DNA from: Calditrichota bacterium
GTDB lineage: Bacteria > Zhuqueibacterota > Zhuqueibacteria > Zhuqueibacterales > Geothermadaptataceae
Reading direction: 5' to 3'
DNA length: 51,515 nt
Assembly (NCBI GenBank): GCA_008501765.1
Contig: QQUE01000005.1
Coordinates: forward strand, 1-51,515
Positions 8,800-17,761 of this stretch are shown piece by piece; position 1 is the first letter of the stretch, and the number at the start of each line of letters is the position of its first letter. The notes under the pieces were generated by a model, which saw only the letters and a program-made list of their open reading frames with translations, did not search any database and was not told the DNA's origin. Both the position numbers and the translations under genes were made by a program.

Positions 8800-9274
8800 G
8801 ATCTACTCCTTCTTTTGAGTATGTGATTTGAAGATAACAAAGTCAATTTTTCTATTTCAATTTTACAGTTATAAAAGACCTTTTGATAGACTATACGCCT
8901 CGAAATTGAAATTATTCTGTAGCTTGGGTTAAAAAACGTTTTGCGGGGATGAAATACGGTTGGATGGGATGGACTGCAAATTTGCTACGTGAAATTTTAC
9001 TGGATATTGCAGTCTTCACTGGTTGGGATTTTGTTTTGAGTAACGTGAGTTCGATATAAGAAGAATTGGGACAAAACGAATTAATTATAGGATTTAGTCC
9101 GAAGGCGTCCCGCCGAGGATAACGCACGAAACGCTCGGCGAGACGCCTTCGCTCTATTTTAGTTATGCTTGGTAAAGAATGTTACAGCTTACATCGAACT
9201 CACGTTAAGTAGTAATTGACGCACCACAAGGGCGCGATCTACATGTTGGGTGTTAAATACAAAGTAGTAAGTTT
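8800..9274. other. intergenic, 475 bp, containing a MITE copy
   Basis: Apart from the 165-bp element at 9042-9206, it contains only the promoter side of the six-repeat gene and the 3' flank of the MFS gene. A short plus-strand frame at 8949-9059 (36 codons, rich in Trp and Leu, running into the element) is the only coding-like trace; I do not regard it as a demonstrated gene. Confidence 0.5.
9042..9206 (-). mobile_element. 165-bp MITE-like element, copy 1 (inverted relative to copies 2 and 3)
   Basis: Begins AACGTGAGTTCGATATAAG and ends with the near-perfect inverted repeat of it (one mismatch in 19). The centre is a 17-bp GC-rich hairpin (GAAGGCGTCYCGCCGAG arms, one mismatch, 16-base loop). 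It differs from copy 2 at about five positions when oriented alike. Flanks are GAGT and AAGT, a degraded 4-bp duplication at best. It carries no gene. Confidence 0.88.
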
Positions 9275-10429
9275 TTAAGATGCCTGGTGAGATACACGTA
9301 TAGTTCGCGAAATAAATTGCACGGCTGTCAGTGAAACCAGACTCAAAACTGCTCCTGCGATAAACGGAATGCGGTAATCGAGAAGCCATAAAAAACCACC
9401 CAATGCTGGAATGACCACCGCCGCGATATGATTGATGGTGAAACCAACGGCCATGCTTGGCGCAATATCTTTCGGGTCGCCAATTTTCTGAAAATAGGTT
9501 CGGATGCCGATGGAGAAGTTAAAGAAAATATGGTCAAAAATATAAAGCAGTGCGACGATCGCTTTCGATTCCACAAATGCATAGGCGATGAAAATAAAAA
9601 CCAGGCTGCCGTATTCCAACGAAAGCACCTTTTGCTCGCCGAAACGAATGATTGCTTTGCCGATTAGCGGGCTGAGGAAATAATTGACCACATTGTTGAG
9701 AATAAATAAAGCAGTTATTTCCTGAACGCTGAATTCAAATTTTTTCACCAGCAGAAATACGGCGAATGCGACAAAAATCTGCCGCCGCGCGCCGGACATA
9801 AATGTGAGAAAATAATAAAGCCAGTATTTTTTTCGCAGCACCATTTTTTTGCGCTGCGGTGGGATGTTTTTGCGTGTTGGATTTTGCAGCAAACCCCACA
9901 AACCCAGCCCGGCAATCGCACAGCCTGACAGTGCAAACATAATTTCATACGTTAAAAAATAGCTGACACCAAAAATAATCGTGCCAACGCCAATGCTCGA
10001 CGCTGCCGCATAGCTGCGCAGTTTTCCAAAAACCCATGGACTGGTATTTTTATCAAAATATTGCAATGTCAGCGATTGGTTGGTGGTTTCGTAATAGTGA
10101 AATCCAAAACTCATAATCAACGTTGTGGCAATCAGCCCCAAATAGCTGGGGAAAACGCCCGTCAAGGCGACGCCGATTCCCAGAATTATTATTGAAAGCG
10201 CGGAGAGCCGGTGTTCTTTCATTATCATAATTATGAAAATCGCCAGCAGCGCCAGAAATCCGGGAATTTCGCGCACAGACTGAATCATGCCGATGTGGTT
10301 GCCTTCGAGATGCACCACTTCGACGGCAAAATTATTAAATAGCGTGCGCCATGCTTGCAGTCCTGCGGTCGAAGCGATCGTAAGCAACGCCAGGAAACGA
10401 TACATCGGGTCTCTTTTTGCCTTGTCCAT
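9275..10429 (-). CDS. MFS transporter
   Basis: Integral membrane protein of 384 residues with about twelve hydrophobic helices in two halves, typical of the major facilitator superfamily. The N-terminus (KRDPMYRFLALLTIASTAGL) leads straight into the first helix. The loop between helices 6 and 7 (about 190-205) is basic (NPTRKNIPPQRKK). The substrate is unknown. The frame extends one codon further upstream as TTG, but the ATG at 10429 is better placed after GGAAAG. The gene stands alone, with the MITE-like copy downstream and a divergent ATP-grasp gene upstream, so the context gives no substrate hint. Confidence 0.85.
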   Translation of the reverse strand: MDKAKRDPMYRFLALLTIASTAGLQAWRTLFNNFAVEVVHLEGNHIGMIQSVREIPGFLALLAIFIIMIMKEHRLSALSIIILGIGVALTGVFPSYLGLIATTLIMSFGFHYYETTNQSLTLQYFDKNTSPWVFGKLRSYAAASSIGVGTIIFGVSYFLTYEIMFALSGCAIAGLGLWGLLQNPTRKNIPPQRKKMVLRKKYWLYYFLTFMSGARRQIFVAFAVFLLVKKFEFSVQEITALFILNNVVNYFLSPLIGKAIIRFGEQKVLSLEYGSLVFIFIAYAFVESKAIVALLYIFDHIFFNFSIGIRTYFQKIGDPKDIAPSMAVGFTINHIAAVVIPALGGFLWLLDYRIPFIAGAVLSLVSLTAVQFISRTIRVSHQAS

Positions 10430-10700
10430 CAAATCTTTCCGGAGAGTCTATGGGTGAACAGTTGGGTTTTTTGAAAATAAGTGGAGAATATAGATAAAAG
10501 AAATTTCAATTCCGAGCATCAATTCAAATGGTTTGACTGTATCGAACGAAGTTCAACATTTTTTTTATCCTTGATAATCCCTTAAATCAGGGCGATCCCT
10601 GTTCAAAAAATTGATATAGATATTTAGAGTAAAATACAGTATTTTTTCGCCTTCCATTTTCAGCCAGAATAAATTGAATATTGGTAAGCGAAAGGTCTCC

Positions 10701-11579
10701 ATGCGGCACATAGCATTTTTATCGACGAACAATCTCGAAGGATTTGTGGTAGATGACGAACTGGCGATCGCACCGCTGGCCGTACGCGGTTGGCAGGTGA
10801 AAACCGTTTCCTGGCGCCAGCCTTGTGATTGGAGTCAGTTTGAGATTGTCATCATTCGCTCGACGTGGGACTACCAAAACGATGTTCATCGATTTTTACG
10901 AGTTTTGGAAGAAATTAACGCGTCAGGGGCAATCTTGCTGAATGATCTCGAGCTGGTCAATTGGAATATCGAGAAAACTTACTTGCAGGAGCTGCGGGCA
11001 AAGGGCAATGCGATTGTACGTACAATTTGGGAAAAGTCGCTCCCGGCGTCTGAAGTTTTGCGTGGTTATTTTCAACGTCTCGAAACCAATGAAATTATCA
11101 TCAAACCGCTGGTGAGCGCCAACGCTGATTTTACATATCGTCTGCTCGAAATCGACATCGATAGTATTTTCCCGGAACTGCAAGCTGTCTTTGCCCTGCG
11201 GCCGTTTATGGTGCAGCCGTTCATGCAAAAAATAATCTCTGAAGGCGAATATTCGCTGTTTTATTTTGCCGGCAAGTACAGCCATGCGATTTTGAAAACA
11301 CCAAAAAAGTACGATTTTCGTGTGCAGGAAGAGCACGGCGGGTACATCAAATCAGTGCAACCTGAGCCTGTTTTGCTGGAACAAAGCGATCATGTTTTAG
11401 CTTCACTACCCGCAAGAACGCTGTACGCTCGTCTCGATTTTGTCCGCAAAGACGCAGGAGATTTCGAAATAATGGAAGTGGAGCTTATCGAACCGGCGCT
11501 GTATTTTCGCACTGATGTGAATTCAGCAGAGCGTTTCGCGGAGGCTGTGTCTGCATGGGTATTTGCATTAAAAAAATAA
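10701..11579 (+). CDS. ATP-grasp enzyme (DcsG/RimK-like)
   Basis: Cytoplasmic protein of 292 residues. IRSTWDY (residues 52-58) and the C-terminal YARLDF and EVELIEPALYF segments match the ATP-grasp family that includes the cycloserine-pathway protein DcsG and many uncharacterised ligases. The Glu/Asp residues near the end would bind Mg-ATP. Such enzymes join a carboxylate to an amine via acyl-phosphate; the substrates here are unknown. The open frame begins at a TTG at 10674, but the ATG at 10701 has AAAGG 5 bases upstream and starts exactly at the Rossmann-like MRHIAFLS strand, so I use it. It is divergent from the MFS gene and convergent with the next gene, sharing a bidirectional terminator. 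Confidence 0.8.
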   Translation: MRHIAFLSTNNLEGFVVDDELAIAPLAVRGWQVKTVSWRQPCDWSQFEIVIIRSTWDYQNDVHRFLRVLEEINASGAILLNDLELVNWNIEKTYLQELRAKGNAIVRTIWEKSLPASEVLRGYFQRLETNEIIIKPLVSANADFTYRLLEIDIDSIFPELQAVFALRPFMVQPFMQKIISEGEYSLFYFAGKYSHAILKTPKKYDFRVQEEHGGYIKSVQPEPVLLEQSDHVLASLPARTLYARLDFVRKDAGDFEIMEVELIEPALYFRTDVNSAERFAEAVSAWVFALKK

Positions 11580-11604
11580 GCCTTATTTCAAGGCTTATTT
11601 TTTT
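11571..11604. terminator. bidirectional intrinsic terminator between convergent genes
   Basis: AAATAAGCCTT and its complement AAGGCTTATTT form an 11-bp stem around a 5-base loop, with A-run on the left and T-run on the right. It lies between the ATP-grasp stop (11579) and the stop of the opposing secreted-protein gene (11625), so it can serve both. Confidence 0.85.
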
Positions 11605-11624
11605 CAGAAATTTATATTGATTGC

Positions 11625-14600
11625 TTATCTCAATAAAATCATTTTTTTGATTTGCACAAAATTGCCAGACCGAATTTTATACAGGTACACGCCCGTTCCC
11701 ACAAATCTTCCATTTGCGTTTCGAGCATCCCAATGCACAGAATACCAACCCGGTGAATAGGATTGTTCAACCAATTTCACGATTTCTTTGCCAAGCAAAT
11801 CATAAATCGTGATGTGCACTTCAGCAGGTTCCGGTAAGCCAAATCGAATTACAGTTGTCGGGTTGAATGGATTGGGGTAGTTTTGCAGCAACGTGAACTT
11901 ATCGGGTGTATTGCTCTCAAATGTTTCTACGCTGCTTGGTAGCACAACCGCGAAGGTGCGCGGCCCATTTTGTGCGATTATCGAAGAATCTGAATCGCTA
12001 GCGGTAACTTGCCAGGTGATAGTCTCCTCCAAGGGGAAATCCCAGGTTGTTAAGTCGATAACAAAAGCTGTCGTATCGAGGGCAAAACTGGTGTCGTAAC
12101 CGGAGTTGGTGGTAAACTGCAGAATATATGAAACTGCATCGTTATCTACATCGATTGATGCTTCCCAAATTAAAGTTATTTGCGCATCGTTTTGAAAGGA
12201 TGCATCATCAGCTGGTGCCAATAAATCAAATTCGTTTGGCGGATCGTTGACTGGAATGACCGATATAGCGAGACCTGTTGTGTCGTGGTTTTCACCATCG
12301 CTGACAATAATTTGAAAATTCTCAGTACCAAACCAGTTATCAGGAGGCGTGAAATGTACGGAGTCACCGTCGGTAGTGATTTTTAAATCCACCCCGCCAA
12401 TACATCCCCAGATTAGGTCGGAGTCCGGAGTATCGGCGTCTTCCACAAATTCGAACCAGGTGCTGTACGCTATACTTAATGTGTTGTCTTCTAAAAAAGT
12501 GCTGTCCGGCAAATTTGATGCGAAAACGGGACTGGATTTGGGTGGGGGCGGCCCATCGAACCATGAAAAAATACGCGAGAGTAAATCGGTGCGATTGTTT
12601 TGAGCGAGTTTTTGAAATTCAAAAATCAGTGTCGCAACACGTGATACTCCATTGAATAATCGTAAACCAATAACCTTGTCGTTGTTTGATTCCACGAGAA
12701 AAGCAGTTGCGTCGTTCGTTGGAGTCAACTCCATACCTGAAAAATTTTCTGGGAAGGATGCAGTAAATCCAGCACTGATGGGATCACCAGCATATCCTGC
12801 AACTGAAGTGTTGTATTCTGAAAAATATGCTTGCTGATCAATACCAAGAACACGACTGGTAAATGTAGGATAAAAATACGCTAATCGCGCAGTCGTGTTC
12901 GCTCCGGCAAAAAGAACGGCTGGCCTGGGTTCTTCACTTTCAGCAGGATTTAGATATTGTTCTAAAGCAGTCGTGTCGAGCTCGGCATGTTCAACAACAC
13001 CGTCACCGGTGAAAATAACTTTTTTATAATTAGACAGTTGCCCTGCGTCGGGAAATGGGGTGTGGCCAAGATGCAGAACATCTAATTTGATGCCGGTTTC
13101 TTCAAAAATTTCCTGGAAATTGTGGGTTTGAAAATTGTTAGGTGGTGAGGTGAGAAGAAGCAGGTTCTCTGCCACCGGCAAACTGCCGACCGGTTTGGTG
13201 AAATCTGTTATCGAATCCAAAACAGCCTTGATGACATATTTGCCCGCTGTGTCAATAGTTAAGTTATCCCAAGCCACCGTGCCGTCTGTTAATGATTTAA
13301 CCAGACCATTCACATCAGTTGTGCTCAAAACAGCATTTGCTACTGAAACACTATCGTTTCCGACCAACGAAAGAGTGAGATCGCTTCCATTCACTGATGA
13401 CAATTTGTTGCCGTTGATATCCACCAGTTCCACGGTAAATCCATTGACACCAAAATATGAATAGGCCAGGTTTTCGCCTGGGAAACCGCTTTGTAAATTG
13501 TTGAAAATCATCCCATGCGGTGCCATTTGGATCGGGATAGCGCTGGATGCAGTATTTACATTATCAAATGAAAAAAGTGATCCGGTGGAATCGATAATGA
13601 CATCATACAGGCCATTGATTTTAAAATCGAGGTTGAGCCCATCAAGCCCAGCCAGACTGGTTTTAAGCCAAACTTTTAACGTGAAATCCACGCTGTCAGC
13701 CTCGGGAATGGTAATGAATCCAGTGCCAGGAACTGAAAAAATAATGCGCTCTTTATATACCAACCCGGTAAAGGATTCACCTGTTGTGGTTTCGAGTATC
13801 GCTCCGCCAAGTGCCGCTGTGTAGCCAAAATCGAGTTCTACACCGCCTTCAGTCAATGTGTATTGCAAAGGCATATTTTGCCCAGCCTGAAAAATGACTT
13901 TGTTGACTTTTGTCGGTTTTCCATCGCCTCCAGCATCATGCAGTGTAAACTTAAAAACTTCCAAAGCTGCTGTCTCAGAATTTGCGTTGGAAGATATATT
14001 TGTTGGAAATGTGAACCCCTCAGCAAGTTGCAGCATGGTTGTCGTGTCTGTATCAGTCGCGGCTGTGCGCAAATGCAAATTTGAATGATGCGCCAGGTAA
14101 ACCCCGCCAGCACTTGAATAGGGCACATAAACCGTGTTGCTTTTAATATCTAAAGCGATTTTGTGATTGATGTGGGTGATATCTTTTCCAACATCATTGA
14201 TAAACGGCACGGCCATTGATGGGACGCCCCAATTTGATCCATCGAAGTAGTTATAATAAAGCGAGGCAGTCCCGGATCGTTTTTCCCAGACCACATGCGC
14301 GTGTCCAAAGTCATCCAAAACCATGCTAGGGATGACATCTTCAGCACCATCGTTACTAATATTCACTGGAACGATCCAATCACCTTGCACATTATTTGTG
14401 TAATAGATCTCAGCGTTCTCGCCCGCGCTGAGAAATGCAAGATGTAAAAAACCGTGGCTGTCGATGGCGAGTGATGGCCAGTTTGCGTTCACACCAAAGT
14501 TTTCTATTTTCACCGGAGCGCTCCAATTTCCGCTGACATTATTCACATAATTAACGCTTTCGGCAGTGTCGCCGGCTGCCCAGTAACCCACGGCGAGATG

Positions 14601-15149
14601 AACATTGTTGTCTTTATCGATGGCAGTTGAATAAAATGCCACACGGGTACCTGCAGCCAGTGAATCCCATGGTAAAACAGGGGAGTTCATGTTTTGATAA
14701 TAAATCATGCTGCCCGCATTGTCTGCTTCAGCAAAAAGGTGTGGGACTAAATCAGTTCCCACCTCAATGCCCACTTCGTGAAAGTGATCACCACTCATCA
14801 CTCCTGGCCAGGATGCGTCGGGATTATTCGTAACGTAGCGCACGGAAGAAGCTTCTTTGCGGTAGGCGACGTGGTAGAATCCCAGATTGTCGCCCACAAC
14901 ATTGGGATACCAGGTATAGCTATAATTCTCCCCAGCGATAACGCGCTTTTGCCCCCAACCGTTGTGCTGATTGGAAATATGAACAACTTTATCATCAGTA
15001 TTGACCCAAACTACATGAATATTTCCTAATGGATCAGTAGCAATATTGGGTTGCTGACCAGTTTCGGTGGCGATTTGTGTTTGCGTCCAGGTTATTTGTC
15101 CGAATAATATAACTGGCAGGAAAAAAAGTAAAAGTAGCGTTTTATTCAT
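11625..15149 (-). CDS. large secreted BNR/sialidase-type propeller protein with sorting-type C-terminus
   Basis: Protein of 1174 residues with a signal peptide (ending LFGQ). Residues about 20-350 carry repeated blade-like motifs (ATDPLGNIHVVWV, AIDSHGFLHLAFL, VLDDFGHAHVVWE) typical of BNR/exo-alpha-sialidase-like propellers. A beta-rich middle follows (about 370-900), with Ig-like folds including a GSDLTLSLVGND segment. Next are cadherin-like/Ig-like repeats (LPDSTFLEDNTLSIAYSTWF; VNDPPNEFDLLAP) at about 900-1080. Residues about 1090-1174 are the YPNPFNPTT C-terminal module ending KKMILLR. The strict Asp-box pattern SxDxGxTW is not clear, so enzymatic sialidase activity is doubtful; a binding or adhesin role is more likely. 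SD AGAGG is 7 bases before the ATG. Confidence 0.82.
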   Translation of the reverse strand: MNKTLLLLFFLPVILFGQITWTQTQIATETGQQPNIATDPLGNIHVVWVNTDDKVVHISNQHNGWGQKRVIAGENYSYTWYPNVVGDNLGFYHVAYRKEASSVRYVTNNPDASWPGVMSGDHFHEVGIEVGTDLVPHLFAEADNAGSMIYYQNMNSPVLPWDSLAAGTRVAFYSTAIDKDNNVHLAVGYWAAGDTAESVNYVNNVSGNWSAPVKIENFGVNANWPSLAIDSHGFLHLAFLSAGENAEIYYTNNVQGDWIVPVNISNDGAEDVIPSMVLDDFGHAHVVWEKRSGTASLYYNYFDGSNWGVPSMAVPFINDVGKDITHINHKIALDIKSNTVYVPYSSAGGVYLAHHSNLHLRTAATDTDTTTMLQLAEGFTFPTNISSNANSETAALEVFKFTLHDAGGDGKPTKVNKVIFQAGQNMPLQYTLTEGGVELDFGYTAALGGAILETTTGESFTGLVYKERIIFSVPGTGFITIPEADSVDFTLKVWLKTSLAGLDGLNLDFKINGLYDVIIDSTGSLFSFDNVNTASSAIPIQMAPHGMIFNNLQSGFPGENLAYSYFGVNGFTVELVDINGNKLSSVNGSDLTLSLVGNDSVSVANAVLSTTDVNGLVKSLTDGTVAWDNLTIDTAGKYVIKAVLDSITDFTKPVGSLPVAENLLLLTSPPNNFQTHNFQEIFEETGIKLDVLHLGHTPFPDAGQLSNYKKVIFTGDGVVEHAELDTTALEQYLNPAESEEPRPAVLFAGANTTARLAYFYPTFTSRVLGIDQQAYFSEYNTSVAGYAGDPISAGFTASFPENFSGMELTPTNDATAFLVESNNDKVIGLRLFNGVSRVATLIFEFQKLAQNNRTDLLSRIFSWFDGPPPPKSSPVFASNLPDSTFLEDNTLSIAYSTWFEFVEDADTPDSDLIWGCIGGVDLKITTDGDSVHFTPPDNWFGTENFQIIVSDGENHDTTGLAISVIPVNDPPNEFDLLAPADDASFQNDAQITLIWEASIDVDNDAVSYILQFTTNSGYDTSFALDTTAFVIDLTTWDFPLEETITWQVTASDSDSSIIAQNGPRTFAVVLPSSVETFESNTPDKFTLLQNYPNPFNPTTVIRFGLPEPAEVHITIYDLLGKEIVKLVEQSYSPGWYSVHWDARNANGRFVGTGVYLYKIRSGNFVQIKKMILLR

Positions 15150-15339
15150 GATGAACCTCTGTTTTTGATTAATAGAATTTATGAGGTTCTATTCGGCATA
15201 ATTTGAGATGAGATGACCTATGTTGCTATTTTTTATAAGGAGTTTTTAGTAAGCTTTATTTAAGCTGCGCAGTTCAGGCTTTGGATGCTCAATCTCCGGT
15301 TGGTTCTTGAGCCTATGATGGACAAATATTTGTTGTTTT

Positions 15340-15504
15340 AACGTGAGTTCGATGTAAGCTGTAACATTCTTTACCAAGCATAATTAAAATTAAGCGAAGG
15401 CGTCTCGCCGAGCGTTTCGTGTGTTATCCTCGGCGGGACGCCTTCGGACTAGATCCTATAATTAATTCGTTTTGTCCCAATTCTTCTTATATCGAACTCA
15501 CGTT
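15340..15504 (+). mobile_element. 165-bp MITE-like element, copy 2
   Basis: Same length and ends as the copies at 9042 and 38499: AACGTGAGTTCGATGTAAG at the left, CTTATATCGAACTCACGTT at the right, and a central GC-rich hairpin around 15395-15445. It is flanked on both sides by GTTTT (15335-15339 and 15505-15509), a 5-bp target-site duplication that marks insertion by transposition. Confidence 0.9.
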
Positions 15505-15601
15505 GTTTTACTTTGGGTGTAAATACCGGCACTTGATTTTGAAAACACCGAATAGATGCGGCTGAATATTTTTCGGCGGTGGTCGTTGCGTTGATGTCGG
15601 T

Positions 15602-15630
15602 ATAAAAAAATATACCAGAATTTTCTGGTA
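15602..15630 (-). terminator. intrinsic terminator of the LytTR response-regulator gene
   Basis: On the minus strand TACCAGA-AAAT-TCTGGTA forms a 7-bp stem with a 4-base loop, followed by TATTTTTTTAT. It lies 5 bp beyond the stop codon at 15635. Confidence 0.75.
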
Positions 15631-15634
15631 ATTT

Positions 15635-16354
15635 TCAAAATTTATTGGTGACTTTTTTCCGTTTTTGCAGCACAACCAAAAAATCTTCACGAAAAACCTT
15701 ACCGATGGGCAGATATTTATCGCGAATCCGTACTCGATTGCCTTCGATGAACTCAATCTTGTCGAGAGCGATTATGTAGGACTTATGAATTCGAGTAAAA
15801 TGGCTGGCAGGGAGTTGCTCGAGCATGGCCTTTAAAGTCTCGTGCACCGTTAGCGAGCTCCGGCGCAAGTGCACCTCGATATAATCACCGATTGCTTCCA
15901 GGTGTATGATTTCATTTAATTTGATGTGGTGAATTTTTTTGTCCGATTTCAGGAGAATGTAAGCATCAGCAGATTCTGTAAGTTTTGAAGGTTGGTTTTG
16001 TTGCGCACCGACGACTTTGTTGACAGCTTTGAGAAAGCGTTCAAACGGGAATGGTTTGAGCAAAAAATCAGCAGCACTCACCTCGAATCCTTCGACGGCG
16101 AATTCCGGATAGGCGGTGGTAAAAATTACGCGCGGTGGATTGCTGAGGGATTTATAAAGCGACATGCCTGAAAGTTTTGGCATGTTAATATCCAGAAAAA
16201 TGAGCTCGATCTTTTCATGATTGAGCGTGTCTGCGGCTTCGAATGCATTACTGCAGGTTTTTACGAGATTCAGCCATGGGCAGTCGGCGATGTACTTTTG
16301 TAAAATTTCCTGTGCTGCCGGCTCATCATCAACGATGATGCAATTAATTTTCAT
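15635..16354 (-). CDS. LytTR-family response regulator
   Basis: Transcription factor of 239 residues. The receiver domain (1-120) has the acidic pair Asp9/Asp10 in IIVDDEP, phosphoacceptor Asp55 in LIFLDINMPK, and LLKPF for the switch lysine. The LytTR DNA-binding domain (about 135-235) shows ILLKSDKKIHHIKLNEIIH, FTRIHKSYIIALDKI and YLPIGKVFREDF. The open frame extends 17 codons upstream, but the ATG at 16354 is preceded by GGAA and begins at the canonical MKINCIIVDDEP. This start lies inside the end of the histidine kinase gene (11-bp overlap), so the two are translationally coupled. Target genes are unknown. A structured leader lies upstream of the kinase. Confidence 0.95.
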   Translation of the reverse strand: MKINCIIVDDEPAAQEILQKYIADCPWLNLVKTCSNAFEAADTLNHEKIELIFLDINMPKLSGMSLYKSLSNPPRVIFTTAYPEFAVEGFEVSAADFLLKPFPFERFLKAVNKVVGAQQNQPSKLTESADAYILLKSDKKIHHIKLNEIIHLEAIGDYIEVHLRRSSLTVHETLKAMLEQLPASHFTRIHKSYIIALDKIEFIEGNRVRIRDKYLPIGKVFREDFLVVLQKRKKVTNKF

Positions 16355-17387
16355 AGTGAATTTCCAGTTTGACACTGAAGGTGTTTTTGCTTTCTCTGAT
16401 CTCAAAATTGAATCGGCCGGGGTAAATCAAATCAAGTCTCTCACGAATATTTATGAGCCCGATACCGTTGTCATTTTGCTGTTCTATCTCTTCGGACGTG
16501 CCGCGATTATTCTCAATCTTAAACAAAAAAATCTTCTCGTTTGCTTGCAAATTTATCCGAATAAACGTCTCTGCAATATCCCCCTTAATTCCGTGTTTGA
16601 AACTGTTCTCAACCAAGGGCAACAAAATCATCGGCGCAATTTTAAGCTCTTCACTGCTGATTTCTTCCGTGAATTGCACTGAGTTTTTGGCATCGGTGCG
16701 GTATTTCTGCAAGTCGATGTAGTCATGAATTAATTTGATTTCCGAGCGTAAATCCACAAAATCATCGTCTGATTTGTAGATGACGTAGCGTAAAATATCG
16801 GATAATTTGATAATCGCATCCGGCGAAGCAGCCGATTTTTTCAGAGCGAGGGAATAGAGCACATTGAGGCTGTTAAAAAGAAAATGGGGATTCACTTGCA
16901 GGCGCAGCGCTTTGAGAGCGAGCTCGGTTTTTTCTTTTTGCATGCGTGCAATCCGCTCTCGTTCCCCGGCCAGTTGAAACCATTCTTTTGATAGTTTCAG
17001 CAATGTTGTTGCCAGAATATAGCCTGCAAAAAACTTGGAAATATCAAAAAACGAATAATAGGAGATGAAATAATAACCCGGTAAAATCAGGTCGATCAGT
17101 TTGTCAAATACCAAAATATTGAACCACGTGGCCGCAATTGTGAGTGCAATAGCCATAGCAGTGTATGTCACATACCGTCTTTTCAGCAGAAAATACGGGA
17201 TGAGAAAATGCAAATTGGCGTGCACGGCTATCATCAACGTAGCCTGAAAGATCGCTGCGTAAACGTAGTCAATTTGTTGCAGTCGCGCCGAGACCTGAAA
17301 TGTGTTGACTAAAAAAACGTAGGAAGCCGACCAAAAAATCAGGTACTCGAATATCCGGTTTGAAAAAAAACTGCGAATGAATTTCAT
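16344..17387 (-). CDS. LytS/YehU-type sensor histidine kinase
   Basis: Membrane histidine kinase of 347 residues. About four hydrophobic helices occupy 15-130, followed by a short coiled coil (GERERIARMQKEKTELALKA). The phosphoacceptor His168 is in LQVNPHFLFNSLN, the hallmark of the His_kinase (PF06580) family. The ATPase domain has PLVENSFKHGI (N box) and NDNGIGLINIRERL (G box). No separate sensory domain is evident, so the membrane part probably senses. It partners with the overlapping LytTR regulator gene. SD GAGA lies before the ATG. The upstream 374 bp hold several hairpins. Confidence 0.95.
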   Translation of the reverse strand: MKFIRSFFSNRIFEYLIFWSASYVFLVNTFQVSARLQQIDYVYAAIFQATLMIAVHANLHFLIPYFLLKRRYVTYTAMAIALTIAATWFNILVFDKLIDLILPGYYFISYYSFFDISKFFAGYILATTLLKLSKEWFQLAGERERIARMQKEKTELALKALRLQVNPHFLFNSLNVLYSLALKKSAASPDAIIKLSDILRYVIYKSDDDFVDLRSEIKLIHDYIDLQKYRTDAKNSVQFTEEISSEELKIAPMILLPLVENSFKHGIKGDIAETFIRINLQANEKIFLFKIENNRGTSEEIEQQNDNGIGLINIRERLDLIYPGRFNFEIRESKNTFSVKLEIHYEN

Positions 17388-17761
17388 TGAATTCTCTACT
17401 TCTTTTTCAAGTCTAAAAATGTGGATAGTTCACTTTTAATAATTATTTGGGCATAAGCTCGTAGTTCAGAGCGTGCTCTGAAAATACACATTTGCAGTCA
17501 GAGTACATTCTGTAAAACGAACTTTTTCGCCTAAGTAAAGAGAGAATGCATCACTAAGCGCAACTCACAAAATTTAGCTTGTTGCTTCACTATTGTTTTG
17601 TCAAGTTTAAACCTGTAACCTGGCTATCCAGGTTGAAAATATATATTACACAGTGCCTTTAATCCAATTCGGGGCGCTCGGAGTGCAATCCCTTCATGGA
17701 TTGCTGTGCATTGCATAACGGCAATACACTGCAAATCTACAAATTAAGACTTGACAAAACA
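17388..17761. other. 374-bp gene-free region with a cluster of hairpins
   Basis: Perfect palindromes or inverted repeats: TTCAGAGC-GT-GCTCTGAA at 17465-17482; AACCTGG-CTAT-CCAGGTT at 17617-17634; GCAATCC-CTTCAT-GGATTGC at 17685-17704. An outer 13-bp pair, TGTTTTGTCAAGT (17594-17606) with ACTTGACAAAACA (17749-17761), encloses the latter two. The region lies downstream of the lipoprotein gene and upstream of the kinase gene (both minus strand). It may be a palindromic repeat element, a structured leader of the kinase mRNA, or both. No coding trace. Confidence 0.6.

Larger units (their letters stand above)
15150..15634. other. intergenic, 485 bp, containing a MITE copy and a terminator
   Basis: Holds MITE-like copy 2 (15340-15504) with its GTTTT flanks and the terminator of the response-regulator gene (15602-15630). 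Nothing else recognised. Confidence 0.6.

Noticed and set aside
8949-9059. Plus-strand 36-codon frame (MKYGWMGWTANLL) upstream of MITE copy 1
   Set aside because: Looks faintly coding, but is short, has no convincing ribosome site and ends inside the element. Kept only as a trace of possible older sequence.
8912-9127. Minus-strand 71-codon frame starting MRYPRRDAFGLN
   Set aside because: Most of it is the translated MITE-like element; the same translation recurs in copy 3 (38578). It is element sequence, not a gene.
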